Source: Polynucleobacter sp. SHI8 (GTDB taxonomy: Bacteria; Pseudomonadota; Gammaproteobacteria; Burkholderiales; Burkholderiaceae). Taken from it: a DNA stretch of 64,000 nucleotides. Shown in pieces: positions 50,527 to 59,951 of the stretch (the first letter of the stretch is position 1; each line of letters opens with the position of its first letter). The position numbers and the translations under genes were made by a program. Under the pieces are notes generated by a model that was not told the origin of the DNA, made no database searches, and worked only from the letters and a program-made list of their open reading frames with translations. The stretch covers positions 1,984,001 to 2,048,000 of the forward strand of contig NZ_AP027204.1 of NCBI RefSeq assembly GCF_027944005.1, given 5' to 3'.

Positions 50527-51438
50527 CTAAAAAAGAGTGCCTTGTTTCTCTTTTTGTTGCTTTAGAAAATCTTCAACCGTTGGGTACAAGAAATGGAATC
50601 CTAATTCTTTTAAACGCTCATTTTGTAGTCGTCTAGACTCCTTCATAAAACTTAACAGTTGCGAACTAACTTGTGTTCTTAACTCTTCAAACGTTAATCG
50701 TTTTGAACTAGGAAGTGCAAAGGTCTTGGCCACCAAGTCAAAGTACTCACCCATTTTGAGCCAACTCGAATCGCTCGCATTGAGAACTCGTTGAGGTAAG
50801 CCGCGATAAAAGGCGTACAAAATGACTCTCGCTAAATCATCTGCATGTATATGGTTTGTAAATACATCTTCATCATGTTTTAAAGCAGGAGTCCCGGCCT
50901 TTAATCGTTCGATTGGTAAGCGATTGCCGGCATAAATACCCGGTACGCGCAGAATACTCACTTGAACCTGATGATGAATTGCCCATGCTCGTAACTGTTG
51001 TTCAGCATCCATTCTTCTTTGTCCCCGAGGACTGGTAGGTGCTAAAGTCCTTGTTTCTGAAACATAGTCTCCTTTGCAGTCTCCGTAAACGCCCGATGTG
51101 CTGACATAAATCAAACGTTGTGTTTTTCCTCCACGGGAGAGTGTGTGCAATAAGTTTCTTGTTCTCAGGTCTTTTGGGCCTTCTTGATTTGGCGGCGCAA
51201 GATGAATCACATATGGGGCTAAATGTGCTATTTTTTTTAGGGTTTGCCGTTGATCTAAATTACCAATAATGGGAACGGCTCCCATGCTTCTTAAAAGGCT
51301 TTTTTTCGACTCTTGAGTGGTTAATACATATACTTTGTGAGTTTTGACTAAAATAGGAAGTAATCTCATACCAACATCTCCACAACCTATGATCAGAACT
51401 CTCGGTTGATTTGCAATGGAGGATGAAGTAACAGACAT
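50527..51438 (-). CDS. NAD-dependent epimerase/dehydratase-family protein
   Basis: 303 aa extended-SDR Rossmann protein: LIIGCGDVGMRL at residues about 15-26, the APPNQEG loop, YVSTSGVYGDCKG with the active-site Ser-Tyr-type region, and a C-terminal part used for substrate. Similar to the YeeZ-like group in Burkholderiales. Convergent with glnS (1 bp) and divergent from the FeS reductase gene. Confidence 0.87.
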   Translation of the reverse strand: MSVTSSSIANQPRVLIIGCGDVGMRLLPILVKTHKVYVLTTQESKKSLLRSMGAVPIIGNLDQRQTLKKIAHLAPYVIHLAPPNQEGPKDLRTRNLLHTLSRGGKTQRLIYVSTSGVYGDCKGDYVSETRTLAPTSPRGQRRMDAEQQLRAWAIHHQVQVSILRVPGIYAGNRLPIERLKAGTPALKHDEDVFTNHIHADDLARVILYAFYRGLPQRVLNASDSSWLKMGEYFDLVAKTFALPSSKRLTFEELRTQVSSQLLSFMKESRRLQNERLKELGFHFLYPTVEDFLKQQKEKQGTLF

Positions 51439-51457
51439 GATAAATAGTAAATGTTTT

Positions 51458-52522
51458 ATGAAAGGACGTGTTTTGGATTCTAGCGCAAGTTTTGTAGTAA
51501 CCCTTCAAGCAAGTGGCAAAAGCTTTTCTGTTCAACCAGATGAAACCATTTTAGATGCTTCTCTAAAAGCTGGAATCATTCTAGCCTATGGCTGTAAAAA
51601 TGGTGCATGTGGCTCTTGTAAAGGAAAGATTTTAGGTGGTGAAGTCCGTATGGGTCCTCATAATGCATCCACACTCACTGAAGAAGAGGAGCAACGTAAA
51701 GTAGCTTTACTATGCTGTTCTTTCCCTTTAAGCGACTGTTTGGTTTCAGCTCGAGAAATTGAAGCTGGTGAGATTCCAATCAAAAAAATCCCTTGCCGAG
51801 TAGCGGATTTAGTGCAGGTTGCAAGTGACGTCATGGTCTTAAAACTGCAACTTCCTTCTACGGAGCGTTTTCAGTATCGCGCTGGTCAATACGTTGAATT
51901 TTTACTCAAAGATGGTAAACGTAGAGCATATTCCATTGCCACCCCTCCTCATGAGGAAGGCCCAATAGAGCTTCATATTCGTCATATGCCTGGTGGCTTA
52001 TTTACTGATCATGTGTTTGGTGCTAATCCTAATGCCGTCATGAAAGTGAAAGATATTCTTCGATTTGAAGGCCCGTTAGGCAGTTTCTTTTTAAGAGAGG
52101 CATCTGATAAGCCGATGATTTTTATCGCATCTGGGACTGGTTTTGCCCCAATCCAAGCCATTATTGAGCACACCATACATGAGAAAATGACAAGGCCAAT
52201 CTATCTTTATTGGGGCGGACGCCGTCCAAGTGATTTATACGAACATGAAAAATGTTTAACTTGGGCCAACGAGCACCCTCATATTCAATATATTCCGGTG
52301 ATTTCAGATGCGCTACCGGAAGATGCTTGGCAAGGTAGAACTGGATTTGTTCATCAAGCAGCGGTTGATGACTTTCCAGATATGAGTGGATATCAAGTTT
52401 ATGCCTGTGGTGCCCCCATCGTCATTACTTCTGCTCAAAGAGACTTTATAAGTAAATGCCAACTTCCTGAAGATGAGTTTTATGCAGATTCATTTACCTC
52501 AGCGGCTGATCTTGCCAATTGA
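51458..52522 (+). CDS. 2Fe-2S ferredoxin-FAD/NAD(P)H reductase, CDP-6-deoxy-glucoseen reductase-like
   Basis: About 354 aa. N-terminal plant-type ferredoxin with YGCKNGACGSCKGK and a fourth Cys in LLCCSF, then the FAD domain (RRAYSIATPP) and the NAD domain (GTGFAPIQAI, YACGAP). In-frame ATGs at 51416 and 51437 also exist; the ferredoxin domain fits a start near 51458. It is annotated as CDP-6-deoxy-delta-3,4-glucoseen reductase-like in this group, but no sugar cluster is near; electron transfer to an oxygenase is equally possible. Confidence 0.88.
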   Translation: MKGRVLDSSASFVVTLQASGKSFSVQPDETILDASLKAGIILAYGCKNGACGSCKGKILGGEVRMGPHNASTLTEEEEQRKVALLCCSFPLSDCLVSAREIEAGEIPIKKIPCRVADLVQVASDVMVLKLQLPSTERFQYRAGQYVEFLLKDGKRRAYSIATPPHEEGPIELHIRHMPGGLFTDHVFGANPNAVMKVKDILRFEGPLGSFFLREASDKPMIFIASGTGFAPIQAIIEHTIHEKMTRPIYLYWGGRRPSDLYEHEKCLTWANEHPHIQYIPVISDALPEDAWQGRTGFVHQAAVDDFPDMSGYQVYACGAPIVITSAQRDFISKCQLPEDEFYADSFTSAADLAN

Positions 52523-52584
52523 AAATATCTTGTCATCTTTAAAACTTAAAATAATTTAACATTCACTTATTTATCGAGAACGCT

Positions 52585-53763
52585 ATGCACGATCCACATT
52601 CAGTCATGTTCATCACCAAAAGACCTGAAATTGAAATGATTTCAGGTAATGGCTCTTGGTTGGTGGATAACAACGGTAAACGCTATCTAGATTTTATGCA
52701 GGGCTGGGCGGTGAACTGTTTAGGTCATAGCAATCCTGGGATGATTGCAGCCTTGGATACCCAAGCACGCAAAGTAATCAATCCAAGCCCAGCGTTTTAT
52801 AACTCACCGATGATTGAGCTCGCTGATCTTCTAACTGCAAACAGCTGTTTTGATAAGGTCTTTTTTGCAAACAGTGGTGCGGAAGCCAATGAAGGGGCAA
52901 TCAAGCTTGCGCGTAAATGGGGTAAGATCCATAAAAATTCAGCATATGAAATTATTACTTTTGATCATAGTTTTCATGGGCGAACAATTGCAACCATGAG
53001 CGCCTCAGGTAAACCAGGTTGGGATACTATTTTTGCCCCTCAAGTAGATGGTTTTCCAAAAGCTGATTTAAATGATTTGGCATCAGTTGAAAAATTAATC
53101 AATGAAAAAACTGTTGCTGTGATGTTGGAGCCCGTCCAAGGTGAGGGAGGCGTCATTCCAGCCACCCAGGAATTTATGAAGGCGCTACGCAAGCTAACTA
53201 ACGACAAAGGCATCTTATTAATTGTTGATGAAGTTCAAGCTGGTTGTGGCCGTACTGGTAAATTATTTGCCCATCAACTCTTCGATGTTGAGCCAGATAT
53301 CATGACTTTAGGTAAGGGTATCGGTGGTGGTGTACCTTTATCTGCACTTTTGTGTACTGACGCGGTTGCTTGCTTTGAGCCTGGTGATCAAGGTGGGACT
53401 TATAACGGTAATCCATTGATGTGTGCGGTGGGTGTCAGCGTTATTCAACAATTAACTGCCCCCGGCTTCCTAGAAGAGGTTCAAGCCAAAGGTGACTATC
53501 TCAAAGAAAAATTATTACAGCTTTCAGAAAAGTATCAGATGGATGGTGAGAGGGGTGAGGGATTATTGCGTGCCCTTAAGTTAGGGCGTGATATTGGGCC
53601 AGAATTAGTTGAAGCTGCAAGAAACAATAACCCTACTGGACTATTGATTAACTCTCCTCGTCCGAATTTACTAAGATTTATGCCAGCTCTGAACGTTAGT
53701 CGCGATGAAATCGATCAAATGATTTCGATGCTAGATGATTTTTTATCTCAAGCGCCCAAATAA
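52585..53763 (+). CDS. argD: Acetylornithine/ornithine-type aminotransferase (class III)
   Basis: 392 aa PLP enzyme. NSGAEANEGAIKLARKWG binds phosphate, DHSFHGRT and MLEPVQGEGGVIPA follow, DEVQAGCGRTGKLFAHQ holds the cofactor Asp, and the Schiff-base Lys is in TLGKGIGGGVPLSAL. Acetylornithine aminotransferase is the best fit; related 4-aminobutyrate enzymes cannot be excluded. No other arg gene is near. Overlaps livF by 16 bp, tail to tail. Confidence 0.88.
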   Translation: MHDPHSVMFITKRPEIEMISGNGSWLVDNNGKRYLDFMQGWAVNCLGHSNPGMIAALDTQARKVINPSPAFYNSPMIELADLLTANSCFDKVFFANSGAEANEGAIKLARKWGKIHKNSAYEIITFDHSFHGRTIATMSASGKPGWDTIFAPQVDGFPKADLNDLASVEKLINEKTVAVMLEPVQGEGGVIPATQEFMKALRKLTNDKGILLIVDEVQAGCGRTGKLFAHQLFDVEPDIMTLGKGIGGGVPLSALLCTDAVACFEPGDQGGTYNGNPLMCAVGVSVIQQLTAPGFLEEVQAKGDYLKEKLLQLSEKYQMDGERGEGLLRALKLGRDIGPELVEAARNNNPTGLLINSPRPNLLRFMPALNVSRDEIDQMISMLDDFLSQAPK

Positions 53764-54461
53764 GCTGTATGAATTCGAGGATCTTGGCTAAGATCCTCGC
53801 CAGTTCCAGTGATGGTTATTTCGCCACTTTCCATTACGTAAGCTCGGTCAGACATTGCTAAAGCAATATTTGCATTTTGTTCCACGAGTAAAATGGTCAT
53901 ACCTTGCTGAGATATTTTACGAATGACCTCAAAAATATTATCGACCATCAACGGAGATAGTCCCATCGTTGGCTCATCCAGTAACAGTAACTTAGGTCTA
54001 GACATGAGCGCGCGCGCAATCGCTAACATTTGTTGCTCTCCGCCAGATAGAGTTCCTGCTAACTGATGGGCACGCTCTAAAATTCTAGGGAAATATTCAA
54101 ACATCTGTTGGAGATCCTGCTCAATAAGTTCGTCATCTCGCAAATAAGCACCCATCATCAAGTTCTCCATAACGGTCATTCGTGTGAATATACCGCGCCC
54201 CTCAGGAACTAATGCAAGACCTTCTTGGACCAATTGGTGTGATTGATAGTTGCTGAGCTTTCCTTGAAATAAGATACTACCCATACTGGGTTTCAATAAG
54301 CCTGAAATAGCTTTTAATGTGCTTGTTTTACCTGCTCCATTAGAACCAATTAAGCTGACCAACTCACCCTCTTGAATATATAAATGAATACCTTTTACGG
54401 CCCTAATTCCCCCATAAGAGATTTCAAGATTGGTGATTTCTAAAATATGCTCACTAACCAT
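53748..54461 (-). CDS. livF: Branched-chain amino-acid ABC transporter ATP-binding protein LivF
   Basis: 237 aa ATPase with Walker A GSNGAGKTS, signature LSGGEQQM, Walker B LLLLDEPTMGLSP and a short C-terminal part typical of LivF. Last gene of the operon livK-livH-livM-livG-livF read leftward; its start overlaps the livG stop by 8 bp. Confidence 0.96.
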   Translation of the reverse strand: MVSEHILEITNLEISYGGIRAVKGIHLYIQEGELVSLIGSNGAGKTSTLKAISGLLKPSMGSILFQGKLSNYQSHQLVQEGLALVPEGRGIFTRMTVMENLMMGAYLRDDELIEQDLQQMFEYFPRILERAHQLAGTLSGGEQQMLAIARALMSRPKLLLLDEPTMGLSPLMVDNIFEVIRKISQQGMTILLVEQNANIALAMSDRAYVMESGEITITGTGEDLSQDPRIHTAYLGA

Positions 54462-55221
54462 GATGTGCTAACCCTAAATAAGCCTCAATGACCGCAGGGT
54501 CTCTTCTTACGATTTCGGGTATACCTTGCGCAATGACTCGTCCTTCATCAAGAACTGTGATTTCACTACAAATACCCATCACTAATCGAACATCATGCTC
54601 AATCATCAAAATCGTTGTGCCATCCTCACAGATTTTTTGTAGGAGTTGTTGTAATTCTTTTTTTTCCGTTTGATTCATGCCTGCAGCAGGCTCATCTAAA
54701 GCTAATAGAAGAGGCTCCGTTGCTAATGCACGCGCGATTTCTAAACGCCGTTGAGATCCATAGGAGAGATTTTTTGAAACTTGATATGCTTCTTTTTCAA
54801 TCCCCACATATGCTAGAAGTCGCATAGCATCGTCAACAATTTGTTTCTCTTCTTTGGTTTGGGATGATGTTTTAAAAATTGTACTGAAAAATCCGGCTGT
54901 GGTTCTCACATGTCGGCCTACCATCACATTTTCAAGAACTGTCATTTCTTTAAATAGCCGAATATTCTGAAAAGTTCTAGCAATACCTGCTTTTAAAACT
55001 TCATCCACAGCACTTGGATTATAAATTTGGCCATTTAACTTAAAAACTCCTGAATCTGCAGGATATAAACCTGTCATCACATTAAAAAAACTGGTTTTAC
55101 CTGCTCCATTGGGTCCAATCAGCCCAACAATCAAGCCTTTAGGAACTGTTAAATAAGCATCATTTAGGGCTTGTAAACCCCCGAATCGTTTATTAACGCC
55201 TGTAATTTCTAATAAGGCCAT
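54454..55221 (-). CDS. livG: Branched-chain amino-acid ABC transporter ATP-binding protein LivG
   Basis: 255 aa from the ATG at 55221 (TGATG overlap with the livM stop), preferred over an in-frame start 24 bases upstream inside livM. Walker A GPNGAGKTS, signature LSYGSQRR, Walker B LLALDEPAAGMNQTE, and the C-terminal PEIVRRDPAVIEAYLG typical of LivG. Confidence 0.96.
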   Translation of the reverse strand: MALLEITGVNKRFGGLQALNDAYLTVPKGLIVGLIGPNGAGKTSFFNVMTGLYPADSGVFKLNGQIYNPSAVDEVLKAGIARTFQNIRLFKEMTVLENVMVGRHVRTTAGFFSTIFKTSSQTKEEKQIVDDAMRLLAYVGIEKEAYQVSKNLSYGSQRRLEIARALATEPLLLALDEPAAGMNQTEKKELQQLLQKICEDGTTILMIEHDVRLVMGICSEITVLDEGRVIAQGIPEIVRRDPAVIEAYLGLAHHG

Positions 55222-56300
55222 CAGGAGACTCTCATCTGTGGCCATAAGCCATTAGGACGATACCGAATGATTAAGATAAGCGCACATCCATATAAAAATT
55301 GACGAATGATTTCAGCATCAACCACAACATGCCCAAATAGCATCGTTTGTAGTGGCACTAAGACGGCTCTCAGGAACTCCGGAAATACCGCAAGTAATAA
55401 GCTTCCTAAAATAACTCCGGGTATATGCCCCATTCCGCCAAGAACCACCATGGCTAAGACAACGATTGACTCCGATAAAGAGAATGATTCCGGTGAGATA
55501 AAGCCCTGAAATGATGCAAATAATGCCCCTGAAATCCCGCCAAAGGAGGCGCCAATTGCAAATGCTAAGAGTTTCAAGTTACGCGTATTGAGTCCCATTG
55601 CTTTGGCTGCAATTTCATCTTCACGAATCGCGACCCATGCTCGACCAATCCTTGAGTTTTGTAGGCGGGCACAAATGATCACAACCCCAACGACCAAAAT
55701 TAAGAATAAATAATAATTAAGGATCACTGATGGGATGGTAAATCCAGCAATATTCCACTTCTTCCCAAAATATAAACCGAACATATTTACGGCATCAATA
55801 CCATTAATCCCTTTAGGTCCATTTGTTAAATTAATTGGGCGATCTAAGTTATTTAGAAAAATACGAATAATTTCTCCGAAACCCAAAGTAACAATCGCCA
55901 AATAGTCCCCTCGAAGTTTAAGTGTGGGCGTGCCTAACAATATGCCAAATACTCCAGCTATCAATGCAGCTATCGGCAAAATTAACCAATACGAAGTATG
56001 AATACCCAAAGGAAACACCTCTTTGAGGTGCACAAATGCATTGAGTAGATGAGGGGAAGCTAATAATCCTGCACAATACGCTCCAACAGCGTAAAAAGCG
56101 ATGTAACCTAGGTCAAGCAATCCCGCAAATCCAACGACAATATTTAGACCTAATGCCAAAAACACATATAACAAAGCAAAATCAAGAACTCTGACCCAAT
56201 AGTTTCCACCTGCAAATAGACACAACCAGGGGGTCATGCACAACAAAATAGCTAAAAAAAGCCACTGTGCCATTTTTTTATCTTGGGAGAATTGGATCAT
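55221..56300 (-). CDS. livM: Branched-chain amino-acid ABC transporter permease LivM
   Basis: 359 aa, about nine to ten helices. The LNIVVGFAGLLDLGYIAFYAVGAY segment (in part), the EAA-type loop VAIREDEIAAKAMGLNTRNLKLLAFAIGA (in part) and GGMGHIPGVILG are typical of LivM. Start overlaps the livH stop (ATGA). Confidence 0.96.
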   Translation of the reverse strand: MIQFSQDKKMAQWLFLAILLCMTPWLCLFAGGNYWVRVLDFALLYVFLALGLNIVVGFAGLLDLGYIAFYAVGAYCAGLLASPHLLNAFVHLKEVFPLGIHTSYWLILPIAALIAGVFGILLGTPTLKLRGDYLAIVTLGFGEIIRIFLNNLDRPINLTNGPKGINGIDAVNMFGLYFGKKWNIAGFTIPSVILNYYLFLILVVGVVIICARLQNSRIGRAWVAIREDEIAAKAMGLNTRNLKLLAFAIGASFGGISGALFASFQGFISPESFSLSESIVVLAMVVLGGMGHIPGVILGSLLLAVFPEFLRAVLVPLQTMLFGHVVVDAEIIRQFLYGCALILIIRYRPNGLWPQMRVS

Positions 56301-57232
56301 GCCCGGTCTCCTTGTTTTTCTCCTAACAAACCTGATGGTCTAAAAATCAGTACGATAATTAAAACAAGAAATGCAAAAATATCTTGATAATTAGAACCAA
56401 ATACTCCACCTGATAATTCACTGATATATCCCGATCCTAGAGATTCAATTAGGCCCAGTAACAAGCCTCCAAGCATTGCACCAGGGATATTGCCAATACC
56501 ACCCAAAACAGCTGCTGTAAATGCTTTTAAGCCAGGGGTAAAACCCATATAAAAATGGGCTGATCCATAATTACTAGCAATCATAAAACCAGCTAAAGCC
56601 GCAAGGCCCCCACCCAACATAAATGTATATGAAATCACACGATCAGTATTGACTCCCATTAGACCTGCAACCGAGGGATTTTCAGAGGTGGCGCGAATAG
56701 CTCGACCAAACTTGGTTTTTTTTACAAGCACTAGCAAAGTGAGCATCACAATCAATGAAACAACAATGATGATGATTTCCTTTGTCGTAATTGTTGCAGT
56801 CGAATAAGGAATTTGAATGGCTTGAGTTGGTAATAATTGCGGAAATCGCAAAGGTGTTCTTCCCCAAATCATCATTGCAATAGTTTGTAACAGGATTGAC
56901 ATGCCTATTGCGGAAATCAATGGGGCAAGTCGTGGTGCAAATCTTAAGGGTCGATAGGCTAATTTTTCAATATAAAAACTAATCACTGCACATGATGATA
57001 TTGAAACAACTAAAACAATCAAGATAGTAATAATTACTGGCAACTCTGGGAAAAAATACTGTAACACTTGCATGCAAGTTAAAGCAATCATGGCCCCTAA
57101 CATCAATACTTCACCATGTGCAAAATTAATAATTCCAAGGACTCCATAGACCATGGTGTAGCCCAAAGCAATCAAGGCATAAATGCTACCTAAAACTAAG
57201 CCATTCAGAATTTGCTGTAAGAATATATCCAT
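56297..57232 (-). CDS. livH: Branched-chain amino-acid ABC transporter permease LivH
   Basis: 311 aa, eight or so helices. LALGYTMVYGVLGIINFAHG near the N-terminus, RAIRATSENPSVAGLMGVN as the coupling loop and AVLGGIGNIPGAMLGG near the C-terminus are LivH signatures. There is no normal SD; a perfect 10-bp hairpin lies just before the ATG. Confidence 0.96.
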   Translation of the reverse strand: MDIFLQQILNGLVLGSIYALIALGYTMVYGVLGIINFAHGEVLMLGAMIALTCMQVLQYFFPELPVIITILIVLVVSISSCAVISFYIEKLAYRPLRFAPRLAPLISAIGMSILLQTIAMMIWGRTPLRFPQLLPTQAIQIPYSTATITTKEIIIIVVSLIVMLTLLVLVKKTKFGRAIRATSENPSVAGLMGVNTDRVISYTFMLGGGLAALAGFMIASNYGSAHFYMGFTPGLKAFTAAVLGGIGNIPGAMLGGLLLGLIESLGSGYISELSGGVFGSNYQDIFAFLVLIIVLIFRPSGLLGEKQGDRA

Positions 57233-57237
57233 AATGA

Positions 57238-57261
57238 AACGGCAGATGAATATCTGCCGTT
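57238..57261 (-). promoter_or_regulatory. Hairpin between livK and livH
   Basis: AACGGCAGAT and ATCTGCCGTT, a perfect 10-bp stem with a 4-base loop, fill the 35-bp gap and end 6 bases before the livH start. It is followed by only a short T-run, so partial termination or protection of the livK message is likely. Confidence 0.65.
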
Positions 57262-57267
57262 AGATAT

Positions 57268-58455
57268 TTATTTCATTTTTACAACTTCAAGTGTCACCAC
57301 TTTACCGTCTTTGTATTGATTCAAAGTAATAACGCTTTCTTTTAAATCTCCCTTTGCATCAAAGGTAATCTCTCCTGACAAGCCAGCATAATTAGTTGCA
57401 GGTAAAACGTTCAATATAGAGGCAGCATCTGTAGCATTTGCGCGCTTCATGGCATCAACAATAATCATGACAGCGTCATATGCCATGGGTGAGTATATTT
57501 CTACCTGAGATTTAAAACGCTCTTGATAATTCTTTAAGAAGGCTTCGCCATTACTTAAGCTTTCCTTTGGAACACCAACAGTCGAACAAATCACATTAAC
57601 TGCAGCGTCACCGGCTAGTTGCGCTAGTGTTGGGCTACAGATACCATCACCACCAATAATCTTGGCAGTGATCCCAAGTTCCATTGCTTGCTTAGCGAAC
57701 GGACCACCCGTAGCGTCCATACCGCCAAACAAAATCACATCTGGCTTTTTCGATTTAATATTGGTTAGTATCGCTTTAAAGTCTGTAGCCTTATCATTCG
57801 TTGCTTCATGAATCACTATTTTTCCACCTGCGGCAAGAATTGTTTTTTCAAACTCATCGGCTAAACCTTTACCGTATTGTGTTGAATCATCCACAATAGC
57901 AATACTTTTTCCATTAAGTTTTTCTAAGGTGTATTTTGCTAATACGGGTCCTTGTTGTGCATCAGTGCCAACTAAGCGAAATGTCGTTTTAAAGCCTTGT
58001 TTTGTATATTCAGGATTTGTGGACGATGGTGAAATCTGGGCAATGCCAGCTTCGCTATATATTTTAGAAGCGGGAATCGATACTCCAGAATTTAAATGTC
58101 CGACGACGGCCACAACTTTTTGGTCAACTAATTTTTGCGCAACTTGTGTGCCTTGTTTTGGATCTGATGCATCATCTTCCGCTAAAAACTCTAAAGTAAC
58201 TTTTTTACCATTAATTACAAGGCCTTGCTTATTCACTTCTTCAATCGCAAGTCTTGCACCATTTTCATTATCTTTTCCAAGATGAGCGTTAGGTCCGGTA
58301 ACAGGAGCAACATTTCCAATTTTCACAACAATGGAGTCCGATGAACTAGAAGCACTTTCTTTTTTTCCACAGGAAACCAACATCAAGGCCGACAAACTCA
58401 CCGCACCAACAAGCTTCGTTAAATCTAAGATATTTTTGTTTGTTTTGTAACCCAT
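57268..58455 (-). CDS. livK: Branched-chain amino-acid ABC transporter substrate-binding lipoprotein
   Basis: 395 aa from the ATG at 58455, 7 bases after AAAGGAGA; two other in-frame ATGs upstream are poorly spaced. The N-terminus has a signal ending in the lipobox LVSC (VSLSALMLVSCGKK), so it would be a lipoprotein, unusual for Gram-negative Liv binding proteins, which are mostly soluble. The mature part has KIGNVAPVTGPNAHLGKD and VVGHLNSGVSIPASKIY of the periplasmic type-1 binding fold. First gene of the operon. Confidence 0.93.
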   Translation of the reverse strand: MGYKTNKNILDLTKLVGAVSLSALMLVSCGKKESASSSSDSIVVKIGNVAPVTGPNAHLGKDNENGARLAIEEVNKQGLVINGKKVTLEFLAEDDASDPKQGTQVAQKLVDQKVVAVVGHLNSGVSIPASKIYSEAGIAQISPSSTNPEYTKQGFKTTFRLVGTDAQQGPVLAKYTLEKLNGKSIAIVDDSTQYGKGLADEFEKTILAAGGKIVIHEATNDKATDFKAILTNIKSKKPDVILFGGMDATGGPFAKQAMELGITAKIIGGDGICSPTLAQLAGDAAVNVICSTVGVPKESLSNGEAFLKNYQERFKSQVEIYSPMAYDAVMIIVDAMKRANATDAASILNVLPATNYAGLSGEITFDAKGDLKESVITLNQYKDGKVVTLEVVKMK

Positions 58456-58499
58456 ATTCATTCTCCTTTGCTGAATTGAACTCACTAAATGTTTTGCAA

Positions 58500-59471
58500 T
58501 TATTGTTTTATTCTACTCGTTGAATTTGGATTTAATCCCTTAGGTAATTGAAAAATAGTGTGTTCAATCACACCATCCAAGGATCGAACTGCTCTTGGAC
58601 CAAATTCTCTAATTTTTTCGATGATAGATTGCGCAAGAATCTCTGGCGCTGATGCTCCAGCTGTTAAACCGACCCTCTTAATATCTTTAAACCACTCCTC
58701 TTTTAATTGAGAGGGGTGATCCACCATGTAAGCCTTTACACCTAATTTTTCAGAAAGCTCCCACAACCGATTCGAGTTCGAACTATTAGGGCTACCCACG
58801 ACAATAACAAGTTCAACTTGAGGCGCCATGAGTTTGACAGCATCTTGTCGGTTCTGGGTTGCATAACAAATGTCTTGTTTTTTAGGTTGTGTGATGTGAG
58901 GGAATTTTTTGGTCAATGCAACAACAATATCTGCCGTTTCATCAATCGACAAAGTGGTTTGTGTCACATATGCAATTGGCATATTGAGTGGTAAATCCAA
59001 GGTCGCCACATCACCTACTGTTTGCACCAAACTAATCCGATCTTTTACCTGCCCCATCGTTCCCTCAACTTCAGGATGACCCTTATGTCCAATCATCACA
59101 ATGTAGTGTCCATCGCGATACATCTTCGCCACTTCCACATGTACTTTGGTTACCAATGGGCATGTTGCATCAAAAACACGAAAGCCTCTTGCTTGAGCAT
59201 CTTCTTTTACTTTTGGGGGAACTCCATGAGCACTAAAAACCAGTGTTGCCCCTGCAGGAACCGTAGCCAAATCGTCAATAAAAATGGCTCCTCTGGAACG
59301 CAAATCATCCACCACGTATTTGTTATGAACAATTTCATGACGAACATAGATTGGTGCACCAAATTGCTCCAGCGCCTGATTCACAATCGTAATGGCTCGA
59401 TCAACACCAGCACAAAATCCCCTTGGCTGTGCCAACAAAATTTCAGCAGATGGATGATTGTCTTGACTCAT
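58500..59471 (-). CDS. ispH: 4-hydroxy-3-methylbut-2-enyl diphosphate reductase
   Basis: 323 aa FeS enzyme, last step of the MEP pathway giving IPP and DMAPP. The N-terminal LAQPRGFCAGVDRAI with the first cluster Cys, DATCPLVTKVH with the second, the Glu of TQTTLS and the third Cys in DICYATQNRQ, then VVGSPNSSNSNRL. Lies 18 bp after fkpB, a common pairing. Confidence 0.97.
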   Translation of the reverse strand: MSQDNHPSAEILLAQPRGFCAGVDRAITIVNQALEQFGAPIYVRHEIVHNKYVVDDLRSRGAIFIDDLATVPAGATLVFSAHGVPPKVKEDAQARGFRVFDATCPLVTKVHVEVAKMYRDGHYIVMIGHKGHPEVEGTMGQVKDRISLVQTVGDVATLDLPLNMPIAYVTQTTLSIDETADIVVALTKKFPHITQPKKQDICYATQNRQDAVKLMAPQVELVIVVGSPNSSNSNRLWELSEKLGVKAYMVDHPSQLKEEWFKDIKRVGLTAGASAPEILAQSIIEKIREFGPRAVRSLDGVIEHTIFQLPKGLNPNSTSRIKQ

Positions 59472-59489
59472 TTTGCGGGGTTACATGTT

Positions 59490-59933
59490 TTAAAGAACAG
59501 AAATAATTTTGACTTCAAAGATCATCTCTTTACCGGCCAACGGATGATTAAAGTCAAACCAAGCGCCAGTCTCATCCATACTCTGCAAAGTACCAGCATA
59601 CTTACCGCCGTGCGGTGCTTCAAACTCAACAATATCTCCAGGAGAATAATCTGCTTCTGGATCACTATTTTGTTGCAAGGTTTGTATAGATATTTTTTGT
59701 ACCAACTCAGGATTACGCAATCCATAGGCATTTTCGGGACTCAGCGTAAACGTTTGATGATCGCCACTAGACAATCCCATCATGACGTTTTCCAATCCAG
59801 GAGCGAATTGACCGGCCCCCATCAAAACGGTTGCTGGTTTATCAGTAAATGTATTTGCAATGTCTGCACCATCCTTAAAGCTCAAGCGATAGTGCAAAGT
59901 CAAAAAAGATTCGTTTTTTACAATATTTTCCAT
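59490..59933 (-). CDS. fkpB: FKBP-type peptidyl-prolyl isomerase, SlpA type
   Basis: 147 aa with SlyD/SlpA-like FKBP core: LHYRLSFKDGADI, then PATVLMGAGQFAPGLENVMMGLSSGD, and the IF-domain region with ENAYGLRNPELVQKI. No His-rich tail, so SlpA rather than SlyD. Cytoplasmic chaperone. Its ATG is only 18 bp from the divergent radC ATG. Confidence 0.92.
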   Translation of the reverse strand: MENIVKNESFLTLHYRLSFKDGADIANTFTDKPATVLMGAGQFAPGLENVMMGLSSGDHQTFTLSPENAYGLRNPELVQKISIQTLQQNSDPEADYSPGDIVEFEAPHGGKYAGTLQSMDETGAWFDFNHPLAGKEMIFEVKIISVL

Positions 59934-59951
59934 AATGTACCTATTGTAGCG

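Noticed and set aside
59022..59951. 310-codon plus-strand open frame in phase with radC
   Set aside because: It is antisense to fkpB and ispH, rich in His/Ile/Asn/Cys/Gln with no motif, while the RadC family begins at 59952. It is a shadow of real genes.
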